Shown here: positions 41,993-51,018 of the stretch, one piece after another
How the letters are laid out: the number at the start of each line of letters is the position of its first letter
Position numbering within the stretch: the first letter of the stretch is position 1
From: Chryseobacterium oranimense
GTDB taxonomy: Bacteria > Bacteroidota > Bacteroidia > Flavobacteriales > Weeksellaceae
Assembly: GCF_025244725.1 (NCBI RefSeq)
Contig: NZ_CP104203.1
Location: 682,001-746,000 of the forward strand
Direction of reading: 5' to 3'
DNA: 64,000 nt
The notes under the pieces: model-generated
What the model saw: the letters and a program-made list of their open reading frames with translations, nothing else
Told to the model about the DNA's origin: nothing
Database searches by the model: none
Translations under genes and position numbers: made by a program

Positions 41993-42463
41993 ATGAAAAA
42001 ACTTTTATGGATCCTCATTCTTGCCTGCAATTTTGCATGGGGACAGATGCCGGATATTTCCAATGTCTGGCTGAATAACAGCAAACCCTACACCGGGACG
42101 ATAGGTGATAAGGGACAAGAGCTCAAGCTGAAAGTCAATATCTCCGAACAGAATAAAAAAAATGATCAGGAATATTTTATTTCCGGCTATTCTCTGGTAA
42201 ATGACAGCTATGCAAAATACGAAGGGAAAATAACCATCACGAAATACAGAGATGCCAAGAGAAAGGGCGTCGTATTCGGGGATTATGAACTGGCGGAAGA
42301 ACCCAAAGGAAAGCATTCCGGTATTTTTAAAGGTAAATTTGTTTATACCTTCAGATGGAATAAGAAAACTGAGAAAATAGAAGGACAGTATATAGAACTT
42401 ATTGGTGATTGGAAAAGTTATGACGGAATATTGGACTTCAAGACCCGTTTAAAAAATCAGTAA
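41993..42463 (+). CDS. Secreted hypothetical protein
   Basis: 156 residues with a signal peptide (cleavage near FAWG-QMP). The remainder is beta-rich and charged (KLKVNISEQNKKNDQEYFIS, GKFVYTFRWNKKTEKIEGQY), perhaps a lipocalin-like barrel. No family is recognised. It starts 11 bp after the DUF1569 gene and ends 2 bp before the membrane-protein gene, so it is in an operon. Confidence 0.6.
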   Translation: MKKLLWILILACNFAWGQMPDISNVWLNNSKPYTGTIGDKGQELKLKVNISEQNKKNDQEYFISGYSLVNDSYAKYEGKITITKYRDAKRKGVVFGDYELAEEPKGKHSGIFKGKFVYTFRWNKKTEKIEGQYIELIGDWKSYDGILDFKTRLKNQ

Positions 42464-42465
42464 CC

Positions 42466-42870
42466 ATGTTAAGACGCATACTGGCTGTTCCTGCAGGGCT
42501 CATTGCAGGAATCATCTGCATTACCCTTGTTGAAAAAATAGGGCATTACCTGTATCCACCCCCTGCTGCAGCCGGAAACGGGGATATGGCGGCAATGAAA
42601 GAATATGTTGCCCAGGCTCCCTTTATGGCATTCTTCTTTGTCATCATCGGATATGCATTGGCTGCTTTCGTTTCAGGATTCACAGCATCAAAAATTTCTA
42701 ATACAGGAAAACATACTTCTGCGGTTATCTGTGGAGTTGTTTTTCTGTTGATAACAATCTATATGATGGTTTCTCTTCCAACCCCGATCTGGTTCTGGAT
42801 TTTAGGGATTCTGGTTTGGGGGCTCGTGTTTGCGGGAAGTTCATTAGCTTTAAAATCAAAAAAAATATGA
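42466..42870 (+). CDS. Small four-helix membrane protein
   Basis: 134 residues with four hydrophobic helices: AGLIAGIICITLVEKIG, FMAFFFVIIGYALAAFVSGF, SAVICGVVFLLITIYMMV and IWFWILGILVWGLVFAGS. A short YPPPAAAGNGD loop follows the first. It has no recognised family beyond uncharacterised inner-membrane proteins. It is translated right after the secreted protein. Confidence 0.65.
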   Translation: MLRRILAVPAGLIAGIICITLVEKIGHYLYPPPAAAGNGDMAAMKEYVAQAPFMAFFFVIIGYALAAFVSGFTASKISNTGKHTSAVICGVVFLLITIYMMVSLPTPIWFWILGILVWGLVFAGSSLALKSKKI

Positions 42871-42916
42871 AATCGTTATGATTCCATATGACCTTTTAAA
42901 ATAATAAAATCTACAT

Positions 42917-43288
42917 ATGAAATTAGGAGTATTCTCAATCAGTTTAAGTGTAAAAGATCTTCAGAAATCTAAAGATTTTTATGAAAAACTAGGTTTTTCC
43001 GCTATGGGCGGAAATGTAGAACAGAATTATCTGATCATGAAGAATGAAAGTACTCTGATCGGTCTGTTTCAGGCTATGTTTGATGGAAACATGCTGACAT
43101 TCAATCCGGGATGGGATGAAAACGCCCAAAATCTTGAATCTTTTGATGATGTACGCGATATTCAGAAACACTTAAAAGAAAACGGAGTGGAGCTTGATAA
43201 AACAGCAGACGAAACCACTTCAGGGCCGGAACATATTTTCCTGAAAGATCCGGATGGAAACATGATCTTAATAGACCAACACAGATAA
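42917..43288 (+). CDS. VOC-family (glyoxalase-like) protein
   Basis: 123 residues with paired beta-alpha-beta-beta-beta modules: FSISLSVKDLQKSKDFYEKLG at the start and EHIFLKDPDGNMILIDQ at the end. Metal-ligand positions are not clear by eye. VOC proteins cover glyoxalases, dioxygenases and antibiotic binders; no specific function can be given. Confidence 0.75.
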   Translation: MKLGVFSISLSVKDLQKSKDFYEKLGFSAMGGNVEQNYLIMKNESTLIGLFQAMFDGNMLTFNPGWDENAQNLESFDDVRDIQKHLKENGVELDKTADETTSGPEHIFLKDPDGNMILIDQHR

Positions 43289-43298
43289 ACCCCGAATT

Positions 43299-43841
43299 AT
43301 GAAAATATTAAAAAGAATTATCCTTGTCCTGGCTTCTATCCTTATTTTATGGATGGTTGTAGCTGCCTTTGTTTCAGGAGACTGTGCCTACGAAAAATCA
43401 ATAACAATCAATGCACCGGTGGAAAAAGTATGGCAGCAGACCAATACGCTTAAAGCTATGGACCAGTGGAGCCCATGGAACGACCTTGATCCCGGAATGA
43501 AAAAAGACTGGTCCGGAACAACCGGGCAGCCTGGTGAAAGGGTTTGCTGGGACAGTAAAAAAGATGCTGCCGGAAAAGGTTGTCAGCAAGTGAAGAAAGT
43601 GGATGCTGCAGGTAAGAGAATCGATACGGAGATCAAATTTTTAACCCCTTACGAAAGCGAAGCCAATGCTTACGTGAAAATTGTTCCCGAAGGCAGCGGA
43701 AGTAAGGCAACCTGGGGATTTACATCAAAGATACCTTATCCCTTTACGGTAATGAAACTGTTTATGAACATGGAAGATGCTATTGGAAAAGATTACCAGA
43801 AAGGACTTTCCAGACTAAAAGAACGGTCTGAAAAACCTTAA
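43299..43841 (+). CDS. SRPBCC-family protein with N-terminal membrane helix
   Basis: 180 residues: an N-terminal anchor (KRIILVLASILILWMVVAAF) and a START-like domain with SITINAPVEKVWQQTNTLKAM, WSPWNDLDPGMKKDW and VKIVPEGSGSKATWGF. This is the polyketide-cyclase/SRPBCC type that binds hydrophobic ligands. It is 10 bp after the VOC gene, so an operon is likely. Confidence 0.75.
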   Translation: MKILKRIILVLASILILWMVVAAFVSGDCAYEKSITINAPVEKVWQQTNTLKAMDQWSPWNDLDPGMKKDWSGTTGQPGERVCWDSKKDAAGKGCQQVKKVDAAGKRIDTEIKFLTPYESEANAYVKIVPEGSGSKATWGFTSKIPYPFTVMKLFMNMEDAIGKDYQKGLSRLKERSEKP

Positions 43842-43883
43842 ACAAAACTCATTAAAACTTAACTAATATTAAAAAAAGCAATC

Positions 43884-44333
43884 ATGGCATCAGTAAACGT
43901 TTATTTAACATTTAATGGAAACTGCAAAGAAGCATTCGACTTTTACAAATCAGTTTTCGGAGGAGAATATCCTTACATCGGAACTTTTGGGGAAATGCCT
44001 CCAATGGACGGCAAAGAACTTCCTGAGGAAGATAAAGACAAGATCATGCACGTTTCCCTTCCTATTTCGAAAGAAACCGTTTTAATGGGAAGCGATACAG
44101 GCGGTGAATGGGCATCCAACTACAAAGCAGGAAACAATTTCTCTATTTCTGTAAATGCAGAATCTAAAGAAGAGGCGGAAAAATTATTCAACGGTCTTTC
44201 TTCCGGAGGACAGGTAACCATGCCAATGGCAGATACTTTCTGGGGAGCTTATTTCGGAATGTTTACCGATAAATTCGGGATCAACTGGATGGTAAACTAT
44301 GACGATCCGGCGAAAATGCAGCAGCATCCTTAG
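43884..44333 (+). CDS. PhnB-type VOC-family protein
   Basis: 149 residues, starting VNVYLTFNGNCKEAFDFYKS and YIGTFGEMPPMDG and ending FGINWMVNYDDP, the layout of PhnB/3-demethylubiquinone methyltransferase-like VOC proteins. Substrate unknown. It is followed by a short 6-bp hairpin (44370-44393). Confidence 0.8.
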   Translation: MASVNVYLTFNGNCKEAFDFYKSVFGGEYPYIGTFGEMPPMDGKELPEEDKDKIMHVSLPISKETVLMGSDTGGEWASNYKAGNNFSISVNAESKEEAEKLFNGLSSGGQVTMPMADTFWGAYFGMFTDKFGINWMVNYDDPAKMQQHP

Positions 44334-44369
44334 GATTTATTTCTTTAGATACAAAATATAGGTAAAGCT

Positions 44370-44393
44370 AACCGGTGGAAATGTCTGCCGGTT
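44370..44393 (+). terminator. Weak terminator hairpin
   Basis: AACCGG (44370-44375) pairs with CCGGTT (44388-44393), followed by TTTATTTT. The stem is short with a 12-nt loop. Confidence 0.45.
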
Positions 44394-44477
44394 TTTATTT
44401 TATGATCCATTTGTACTCTAAAAAAATTAAATTTGGATTCAGGGTATAAATTTGAATTTTTACAAAAACAAACAAAG

Positions 44478-44870
44478 ATGAAATTTACAATCGAACAAAT
44501 CAAAGCAGAACATCAGAAAGTGAAAAGCGGGGCAGATTTTCCTAAATATATCCAGGGGATGAAAAATTTAGTAGTATCAAAATATACAGTATATGTTGCT
44601 GATGGAAATACGGAATATTTTGATGTAGATAATCAGTCTATAACTTCAGGAAAAAAATATGATGACATTACTGTTGCAGGAAACCTGAATCTTGAGCAGT
44701 TTAAAACAAGATTAAAGCTTCATCAGCAAGGCGAAACAGATTATCCTACATTTTGCAGTGACTGTGCAGAAAACGGTGTGAATGGCTGGAGAATGGATTT
44801 AAAGGTTATGATCTGTACCTATTTCGATACAAAGGGAAATGATATTCTGGTAGAGCACATTCCTGGCTAA
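44478..44870 (+). CDS. DUF1398-family protein
   Basis: 130 residues from ATG 44478 (an upstream in-frame ATG at 44433 is less likely). The family pattern is seen in FPKYIQGMKNLVVSKYTVYV, a DGNTEYF turn, DYPTFCSDCAENGVNGWRM and a terminal TYFDTKGNDILVEHIPG. DUF1398 proteins were once called phage envelope proteins; the function is unknown. It is a single-gene unit. Confidence 0.75.
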   Translation: MKFTIEQIKAEHQKVKSGADFPKYIQGMKNLVVSKYTVYVADGNTEYFDVDNQSITSGKKYDDITVAGNLNLEQFKTRLKLHQQGETDYPTFCSDCAENGVNGWRMDLKVMICTYFDTKGNDILVEHIPG

Positions 44871-44982
44871 TTCAAATATTTTAGTAAATACTTTCCAATT
44901 AGGACTCATTCAATATTGTTTGCTATTATTGATTTAAATTATTAATTTTGTTCTGTACGATAGATAATAGTAATTGAATAAC

Positions 44983-45660
44983 ATGAAAAAGATCTTTACG
45001 AAGCTGTTATTTACAGTATTGAGTCTGGGTTCCATAACGGCATTGGCACAGAAAAATGATTTGGGAGCATGGTATATGTATTTTGGAAATAACAAGATCA
45101 GTAAAAAGCTGAACTGGCACAACGAAGTTCAGTACCGGAACTTTGATGCCATTGGAGACCTCGAACAGCTATTGCTCCGTACAGGAATCGGCTATGATCT
45201 GACTGAAAATAACAATAATGTTTTGCTGGGATACGGTTTTATTTTAAGCCGGCCTTATGTAAACGGTGAAAAAAAAGAGAATATTGAACACCGGATTTTC
45301 CAGCAGTTTATTACAAAACAGAAGTTCGGACGTTTTAATCTGCAGCACAGATACCGCCTGGAAGAACGTTTCCTCCAGGATGATTTCAGGATGAGATTCC
45401 GGTATATGATCGGACTCAATATACCGATCACGCAAAAAGAAATGCTCCCGAAATCACTGTATGCTTCAGTCTATAATGAGATCTTCCTGCATTTTGACAG
45501 TCCGGTTTTCGACAGGAACAGGGTTTATGGAGCTTTAGGATATGTTATCAATAAGAATATGCGGATAGAAGCCGGTTATATGAATCAGATCCAGGAAAAC
45601 AGAAACCGTGGGCAGATTCAGATAGGCTTTTATAATAATATTCCTTTTAATAAAAATTAA
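44983..45660 (+). CDS. DUF2490 outer-membrane beta-barrel protein
   Basis: 225 residues from ATG 44983, with a signal peptide ending near ALAQ. Alternating amphipathic strands with aromatic ends (WHNEVQYRNFDAIGDLEQLL, FNLQHRYRLEERFLQDDFRM, RIEAGYMNQIQENRNRGQIQ) mark the DUF2490 barrel. It probably sits in the outer membrane; function unknown. Confidence 0.8.
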   Translation: MKKIFTKLLFTVLSLGSITALAQKNDLGAWYMYFGNNKISKKLNWHNEVQYRNFDAIGDLEQLLLRTGIGYDLTENNNNVLLGYGFILSRPYVNGEKKENIEHRIFQQFITKQKFGRFNLQHRYRLEERFLQDDFRMRFRYMIGLNIPITQKEMLPKSLYASVYNEIFLHFDSPVFDRNRVYGALGYVINKNMRIEAGYMNQIQENRNRGQIQIGFYNNIPFNKN

Positions 45661-45749
45661 TATTTACAGTTCTTGCCGAATGCTTGATGAAGAAAAAAAA
45701 TGTTAGTTTAGAAAATACAATCAACAGATTAAAAAATAAATAACACAAT

Positions 45750-46754
45750 ATGCATTCAGGGAAAAGATTTGGTGCGCTTGAGTTCGCTACCTGGACAAGA
45801 CGAAGTATCTATGTTCTAACGATATTGTCGGCAATACCCACTGTATTGTACTTTTTAGGCTGGAAATTCCTTTCCGTTCCCTGGCAGCCCATTGCCATTT
45901 TGGGAACTGCAGTCGCTTTTATTGTTGGTTTTAAAAACAATGCAAGCTACAGCAGGCTTTGGGAAGCCAGGCAGATTTATGGTGCAATCATCAATGACAG
46001 CCGCAGTTTCGGATATGTGCTGAGAGATTCTCTTTCTGCAAAAGATCCGCGAAAAGTAAAAGAAATGTTTCTCCGTCATTATGCATGGCTTACTGCGCTT
46101 CGTTTTCAGCTAAGAGAACCAAGAGCCTGGGAAAATATGGGAACCGCCCAGTTTGATGAATATTCTAAAAAATATGATATTCCTGAAAGGCTGACTAAGT
46201 TGGATGACGAGCTTAAAAAATATCTTTCCGAAACCGAGCTTCAGTATATTTTAAGTAAAAAAAACCGAGCAACGCAGCTAATGGCAAGCCAGAGTAAAGA
46301 ATTGTCCGAAGCCTATGCCAGAGGAGATATCAATGACTTTCAGTGGACGCAGATCAATCAGCAGCTGGTGAAATTTACAGATAACCAAGGAAAAGCAGAA
46401 AGAATCAAGAACTTTCCTTACCCGAGAAATTTTTCGTCGATTACTACCTATCTTTTGCTCCTGTTCATCCTTTTTGTACCCTTCGGATTACTGAAAGAGC
46501 TGGATAAACTGGGGGAAGGAACCCTTTTGGAAGGCTGGACCATATGGTTCAATATTCCGTTTTCGCTGATGGTAACCTGGTGTTTCCATACCCTGGACAG
46601 TGTGGGTGAAGCCTCGGTAAACCCTTTTGAAGGAAGTCCGAACGATGTGCCCATCACCCAGATCAGCCGTACCATAGAGATTGATATGAGAGATATGCTG
46701 GATGAATCCGATCTTCCGCCGGCCATTGCTCCAAAGAACAATATTGTACTTTAA
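45750..46754 (+). CDS. Bestrophin-family anion channel
   Basis: 334 residues. N-terminal helices with FVGFKNNASYSRLWEARQ-like sequence (GFKNNASYSRLWEARQIYGA) and the central RDFGYVLRDS region match the bestrophin family. A C-terminal NPFEGSPNDVPITQISRTIEID follows, which is the calcium-clasp-like and neck region. Bacterial homologues form pentameric channels in the inner membrane. It is followed 81 bp later by the antiporter gene. Confidence 0.9.
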   Translation: MHSGKRFGALEFATWTRRSIYVLTILSAIPTVLYFLGWKFLSVPWQPIAILGTAVAFIVGFKNNASYSRLWEARQIYGAIINDSRSFGYVLRDSLSAKDPRKVKEMFLRHYAWLTALRFQLREPRAWENMGTAQFDEYSKKYDIPERLTKLDDELKKYLSETELQYILSKKNRATQLMASQSKELSEAYARGDINDFQWTQINQQLVKFTDNQGKAERIKNFPYPRNFSSITTYLLLLFILFVPFGLLKELDKLGEGTLLEGWTIWFNIPFSLMVTWCFHTLDSVGEASVNPFEGSPNDVPITQISRTIEIDMRDMLDESDLPPAIAPKNNIVL

Positions 46755-46835
46755 AAGTAAAAAGGTTCAGTTCCATCTGAATGTTAACACCTTTTAAGTT
46801 TAGCCCAACCAAAAACAACTAAAAAACAAACCAAA

Positions 46836-48449
46836 ATGATTCACAGTTATGTTATCATATCCATTGCAGTTCTTTTATCTGTAATGATATTGGTGATGAT
46901 AGGGCAGAAGCTGAAAGTAGCTTACCCCATCTTCCTCGTGATTGCGGGCCTTCTCATCAGCCTCATCCCCGGGATGCCGCATATCGAAATAGAGCCGGAT
47001 CTTGTATTCCTTATTTTTCTTCCTCCTATTCTTTTTGAGGCTGCGTGGTTCACTTCATGGCAGGATTTTCATAAATGGAGAAAACAGATTTTTTCAATGG
47101 CCTTCGGACTTGTATTTTTAACATCAATTGTAGTGGCTTACCTTTCATCTTCCATTATTCCGGGACTTACCGTTGCCATGGGCTTCCTGCTTGGAGGGGT
47201 GAATTCTCCGCCTGATGCAGTAGCAGCCACTTCCGTACTGAAGCACATGAAAATCCCTAAAAAAATCACCAGTATTCTGGAAGGAGAAAGTCTTATCAAC
47301 GATGCTTCCAGTTTAATTGTATTCAAATTTGCTTTGGCAGCTGTTATTTCAGGTCAGTTTATATGGAGGGACGCTATTCAGGATTTCTTTATGATGGCTG
47401 TAGGCGGAGTAGCTGTTGGGGTTGCTGTAGGGCTTTTATTTGGCGCTCTTTTAAGAATTATCCCTTCCAATTCCAATATTGATACCGTAATTACACTCAT
47501 TGTTCCGTACATCATGTATGTAGGAGCAGAACATTTTCATTTTTCAGGAGTTTTGGCGGTAGTTGCGGGAGGGCTTTTAATGTCATATAATTCCCATTGT
47601 TACCTGAGTCATACCTCAAGGATACAGTCAGGGAATGTGTGGAGTGTCCTCATATTCCTTATGAATACCATTATTTTTATCCTGATCGGTTTGGAGCTTC
47701 CTGTAGTGGTTGCTGCGATGAAGGATTACACCATTTCGGAAGGTATTTTTTACAGCGTTGTGATTGGCGGGGCTATTATCCTTACAAGAATATTGTACAG
47801 CTATGCGGTAATGTATTTCCCAAGACTCTGCTCAAAAGAATTAAGGTTAAAAGTTCCGAAACCCGACTGGCGCGAACCTTTCATTATCAGCTTTGCTGCA
47901 ATGAGAGGAGTGGTTTCATTGGCGGCAGCGCTTTCGATTCCTGCTTTTTTACCCAATGGAGAAGCTTTTCCGCACCGCAATATCATTTTATTCGTAACTT
48001 TCGTCATCATATTGATCACATTGGTAGGACAGGGACTTCTTCTGACTCCGATCTTAAAGTGGTTAAAGATAGACGATGCAGGAAGCGAATTACCTGAGGA
48101 AAAACAGGAAGTGATCCTGATGCGTAAGCTTAAAGAAACCGCACTGCAAAAAATGGAGAATGATTTTTCAGACCTTGCGGAAAAAAACACTTTGGTACGC
48201 CACCAGAAGCATAAACTGGAAACTGAAATGATGCTGATGGCCGATAAAGCCCAATGTATGGCTTCCACAGGAGATTACGTCAATGCGATCAACGAAAATA
48301 AAGATGTGCTCCGCCAGATCATCCAGGCACAAAGGAATGAGCTGCACCGGATGAAAAGGGAGAAAATTTTTGATGACCATGTCATGAGAACTATTGAAAT
48401 GCAGCTGGATTTTGATGAAGCGAAGATTACAGGGTTCTCTCACAGCTAA
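46836..48449 (+). CDS. CPA1-family Na+/H+ antiporter
   Basis: 537 residues with about twelve membrane helices. The functional core has GGVNSPPDAVAATSVLKHM and EGESLINDASSLIVFKFALA, whose ND pair is the ion-binding site of CPA1 exchangers. SFAAMRGVVSLAAALSIP follows. A cytoplasmic tail of about 130 residues is helical and charged. It exports Na+ (or Li+/K+) in exchange for protons across the inner membrane. Confidence 0.9.
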   Translation: MIHSYVIISIAVLLSVMILVMIGQKLKVAYPIFLVIAGLLISLIPGMPHIEIEPDLVFLIFLPPILFEAAWFTSWQDFHKWRKQIFSMAFGLVFLTSIVVAYLSSSIIPGLTVAMGFLLGGVNSPPDAVAATSVLKHMKIPKKITSILEGESLINDASSLIVFKFALAAVISGQFIWRDAIQDFFMMAVGGVAVGVAVGLLFGALLRIIPSNSNIDTVITLIVPYIMYVGAEHFHFSGVLAVVAGGLLMSYNSHCYLSHTSRIQSGNVWSVLIFLMNTIIFILIGLELPVVVAAMKDYTISEGIFYSVVIGGAIILTRILYSYAVMYFPRLCSKELRLKVPKPDWREPFIISFAAMRGVVSLAAALSIPAFLPNGEAFPHRNIILFVTFVIILITLVGQGLLLTPILKWLKIDDAGSELPEEKQEVILMRKLKETALQKMENDFSDLAEKNTLVRHQKHKLETEMMLMADKAQCMASTGDYVNAINENKDVLRQIIQAQRNELHRMKREKIFDDHVMRTIEMQLDFDEAKITGFSHS

Positions 48450-48466
48450 ACCTAATTTAATCTGAT

Positions 48467-48892
48467 ATGAATACACCAATCACTGTTCAGTACAAAATAA
48501 ATGCTCCTCTGGAAAAAGTCTGGAACGCATTGACCGATAAAAACGAAATGAAATCCTGGTATTTTGATATCCGGGATTTTGTATTAGAAACCGGTAAAGA
48601 ATTTAATTTCTATGAACCGGGTGAAGCTAAAAAATACCACCATCAGTGCCGTATTCTGGAAATTGTTCCCAACAGGAAATTAAAGCATACCTGGTCTTAT
48701 CCCGAATTTTCAGATGCTGTAACTACCGTCACCTGGGAACTTCAGCAAGAAGATAACGGAACTTTGGTGACCTTGACTCATTGTGATATTGAAGGCTTTG
48801 ATAGTTTAGGTGAAAACTTCTCAAGGAAAAGCTTTACAGAAGGCTGGAATGGAATTATCGGACAAAGCATGAAAAATTATTTGGAAAAATAA
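48467..48892 (+). CDS. SRPBCC/AHSA1-family protein
   Basis: 141 residues with the Aha1-like START fold: VQYKINAPLEKVWNALTDKN, MKSWYFDIRDF and VTLTHCDIEGFDSLGENF, ending KSFTEGWNGIIGQSMKNYL. Its role is undefined. It starts 17 bp after the antiporter and ends 5 bp before the GNAT gene. Confidence 0.8.
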   Translation: MNTPITVQYKINAPLEKVWNALTDKNEMKSWYFDIRDFVLETGKEFNFYEPGEAKKYHHQCRILEIVPNRKLKHTWSYPEFSDAVTTVTWELQQEDNGTLVTLTHCDIEGFDSLGENFSRKSFTEGWNGIIGQSMKNYLEK

Positions 48893-48897
48893 ACCCT

Positions 48898-49404
48898 ATG
48901 ATACAGTTGCTGCCTTTTACCATAGAAGATAGTCTGGAATTGATCTCTAAAATAAAAGACAAGAGAATGCTTCTTCAGTTTGCCGGCCCTGCCTATCATT
49001 TTCCCCTGACAAAAGAACAGCTGGAGATTGATCTTGAAAATGAAAACAGATTCATGTTCAGGGTTTTTGATGAAACGGAACAAAAAGTGATCGGCCATGC
49101 CCAGATTTTTTTGAAAGAAAATACTTTTCTGTTGGGAAGAATCCTGATCTGGGACGAAAATAACAGAGGAAAAGGTTACGGAAAGAAAATTGTGCAGAAT
49201 CTTCTGCAATATGGTTTCAGTCATTTCAACAGAGAAACAGCCGAACTGAATGTATACGACTGGAACACCGGAGCTATTGAATGCTATAAAAAAGTAGGTT
49301 TCGAAATTGATCCGGAGGTTCTGAGTGAAGTCTGTATCGACAACGAATTATGGCTTTCCATTAATATGAAAATTAATAAGAACACTTTTGAATCCCTGAA
49401 ATAA
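48898..49404 (+). CDS. GNAT-family N-acetyltransferase
   Basis: 168 residues with the acetyl-CoA pyrophosphate loop NRGKGYGKKIVQNLLQYGF and the second half ETAELNVYDWNTGAIECYKKVGF. This looks like an RimJ/RimL-like acetyltransferase. Its TAA shares a base with the next gene's ATG (TAATG), so the two are translationally coupled. Confidence 0.85.
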   Translation: MIQLLPFTIEDSLELISKIKDKRMLLQFAGPAYHFPLTKEQLEIDLENENRFMFRVFDETEQKVIGHAQIFLKENTFLLGRILIWDENNRGKGYGKKIVQNLLQYGFSHFNRETAELNVYDWNTGAIECYKKVGFEIDPEVLSEVCIDNELWLSINMKINKNTFESLK

Positions 49405-49784
49405 TGGCAATATTTACAGCACTCCGCCCCATACTTTGGGTTAAAAATATGGATGAGACCATAGGATTTTATACCCAGATTCTCGGCTTTACTTTGATGG
49501 GAAGAAATGACGATTGGCAATGGGCCTCGATCCGTAAGGACGAAGTGCAGATCATGTTTTCCCAAAATGAATATGAAAAACCAAACGGAATAAGTTTTAC
49601 AGGCTCATTTTATTTCAATGTTGATGATGTTGACAATCTTTGGGAAGACCTTAAAACAAAAGCCAAAATCTGTTATGAAATTGAGACTTTTGACTGGGAT
49701 ATGAGGGAATTTGCGGTGTACGACAACAACGGTTATATATTACAATTTGGACAGTCTGTTGATAATATTGGCAATACGGAATAA
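49404..49784 (+). CDS. VOC-family bleomycin-resistance-like protein
   Basis: 126 residues: FTALRPILWVKNMDETIGFY at the start, then MGRNDDWQWASIRKDEVQIMF and a C-terminal REFAVYDNNGYILQFGQS with E as a possible ligand. Proteins of this size bind or sequester small antibiotics, but the exact role is unknown. It overlaps the GNAT gene by one base. Confidence 0.8.
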   Translation: MAIFTALRPILWVKNMDETIGFYTQILGFTLMGRNDDWQWASIRKDEVQIMFSQNEYEKPNGISFTGSFYFNVDDVDNLWEDLKTKAKICYEIETFDWDMREFAVYDNNGYILQFGQSVDNIGNTE

Positions 49785-49819
49785 AATTTGCTATTTTTGG
49801 GGAAATATTTAGAAATTCA

Positions 49820-50842
49820 ATGAAAAAAAATATAATAGTAGGTTTAGCGGTGGTTTTGATGTTGGCGTCATGTAATAAAGATGAGAAGATCCTGAACACT
49901 TTGAATGAGTATAACAACTCAATGACGGAGAAAGGATATCATTTCGGTGATAAGCTTGAGCTTCCGAAAGAAGTGACGGAAAATGCAGAAAGCATCAGTA
50001 TCAGCTTTGGAGATAAAGAAACTTCAAGCTTAACAGTTGACCCTAAATTTTTTACATTAGGAGATAATGCCGTTACCTTCAATATCAAAACAAAAGGAGG
50101 AAAAGTGTTGAATCAGGATGCAACCATCAATGTATTTGCAAAAAATCCTGAAAAAAGCATAACCTACCAGATCGTAGCAGAATATCCGCACGATCCGAAG
50201 AATTTTGTACAAGGATTCCAGATAGAAGGCAATACCATCTATGAAAGTGACGGGCAGAACGGTTCTTCTCAAATTCTGAAATATACATTGGGCACAACAA
50301 CACCTCTCGCTTCTACAAAACAGGCTCAGGAAGATTTTTCTGAAGGCAGTACCATTGTCGGAGATAAAGTGTACCAGCTGACCTGGCAAAGCAAAAAAGG
50401 TTATATCTATGATAAAAGCTCACTGAAGCTTCTTTCAGAATTCCCTTACCCGAATGTTCTGGGTGAAGGATGGGGACTTACCTATGACGGTAAAAACCTG
50501 ATTGCATCGGATGGAAGCAAGCTTTTATACTTCCTTGATGCCAATAACCCTTCAAAACTGATCAAATATATTGCGGTGGCAGGAAGTTCACAGATTTACG
50601 ACCAACTGAATGAACTGGAATATCATAATGGGTTCATCTATGCGAATGTATGGCAGAAGCCGGTGGTATTAAAGATCAATCCTGCAACAGGAGAAGTGGT
50701 GGGAACATTCGACTTTACCGATATTGCCAAACAGAACACCAAAGGAAGCGACGATGTGCTGAACGGAATTGCTTTTAAAGGCGAAAATATGCTTGTAACA
50801 GGTAAAAACTGGTCGAAGATCTATGAAGTTCAGATCAAATAA
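49820..50842 (+). CDS. Glutaminyl-peptide cyclotransferase (bacterial beta-propeller type)
   Basis: 340 residues with a lipobox LASC (C18). The plant/bacterial glutaminyl cyclase propeller shows in AEYPHDPKNFVQGFQIEGNT, YESDGQNGSSQILKY, VLGEGWGLTYDGKNLIASDG and LNELEYHNGFIYANVWQKP. It would convert N-terminal Gln to pyroglutamate on exported proteins, from the cell envelope. It is monocistronic, with a terminator after it. Confidence 0.9.
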   Translation: MKKNIIVGLAVVLMLASCNKDEKILNTLNEYNNSMTEKGYHFGDKLELPKEVTENAESISISFGDKETSSLTVDPKFFTLGDNAVTFNIKTKGGKVLNQDATINVFAKNPEKSITYQIVAEYPHDPKNFVQGFQIEGNTIYESDGQNGSSQILKYTLGTTTPLASTKQAQEDFSEGSTIVGDKVYQLTWQSKKGYIYDKSSLKLLSEFPYPNVLGEGWGLTYDGKNLIASDGSKLLYFLDANNPSKLIKYIAVAGSSQIYDQLNELEYHNGFIYANVWQKPVVLKINPATGEVVGTFDFTDIAKQNTKGSDDVLNGIAFKGENMLVTGKNWSKIYEVQIK

Positions 50843-50866
50843 TTCAATTGATTTACTTAAAATATA

Positions 50867-50887
50867 TAGCGTTCCTAAGGAGCGCTA
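50867..50887 (+). terminator. Terminator of the glutaminyl cyclase gene
   Basis: TAGCGTTCC (50867-50875) pairs with GGAGCGCTA (50879-50887), one G-U, loop TAA, followed by six T. Confidence 0.8.
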
Positions 50888-51018
50888 TTTTTTAATAAAA
50901 GGATTAAAGAACGTTCGGTTTTTTCTTTCTTAATTAATATTAAAGATGATTCGATTAATTTTGATGCTCTTTTGGATAAAATAATTTTTCAGTATCTTGA
51001 CCTCATTAAAAAAGCAGA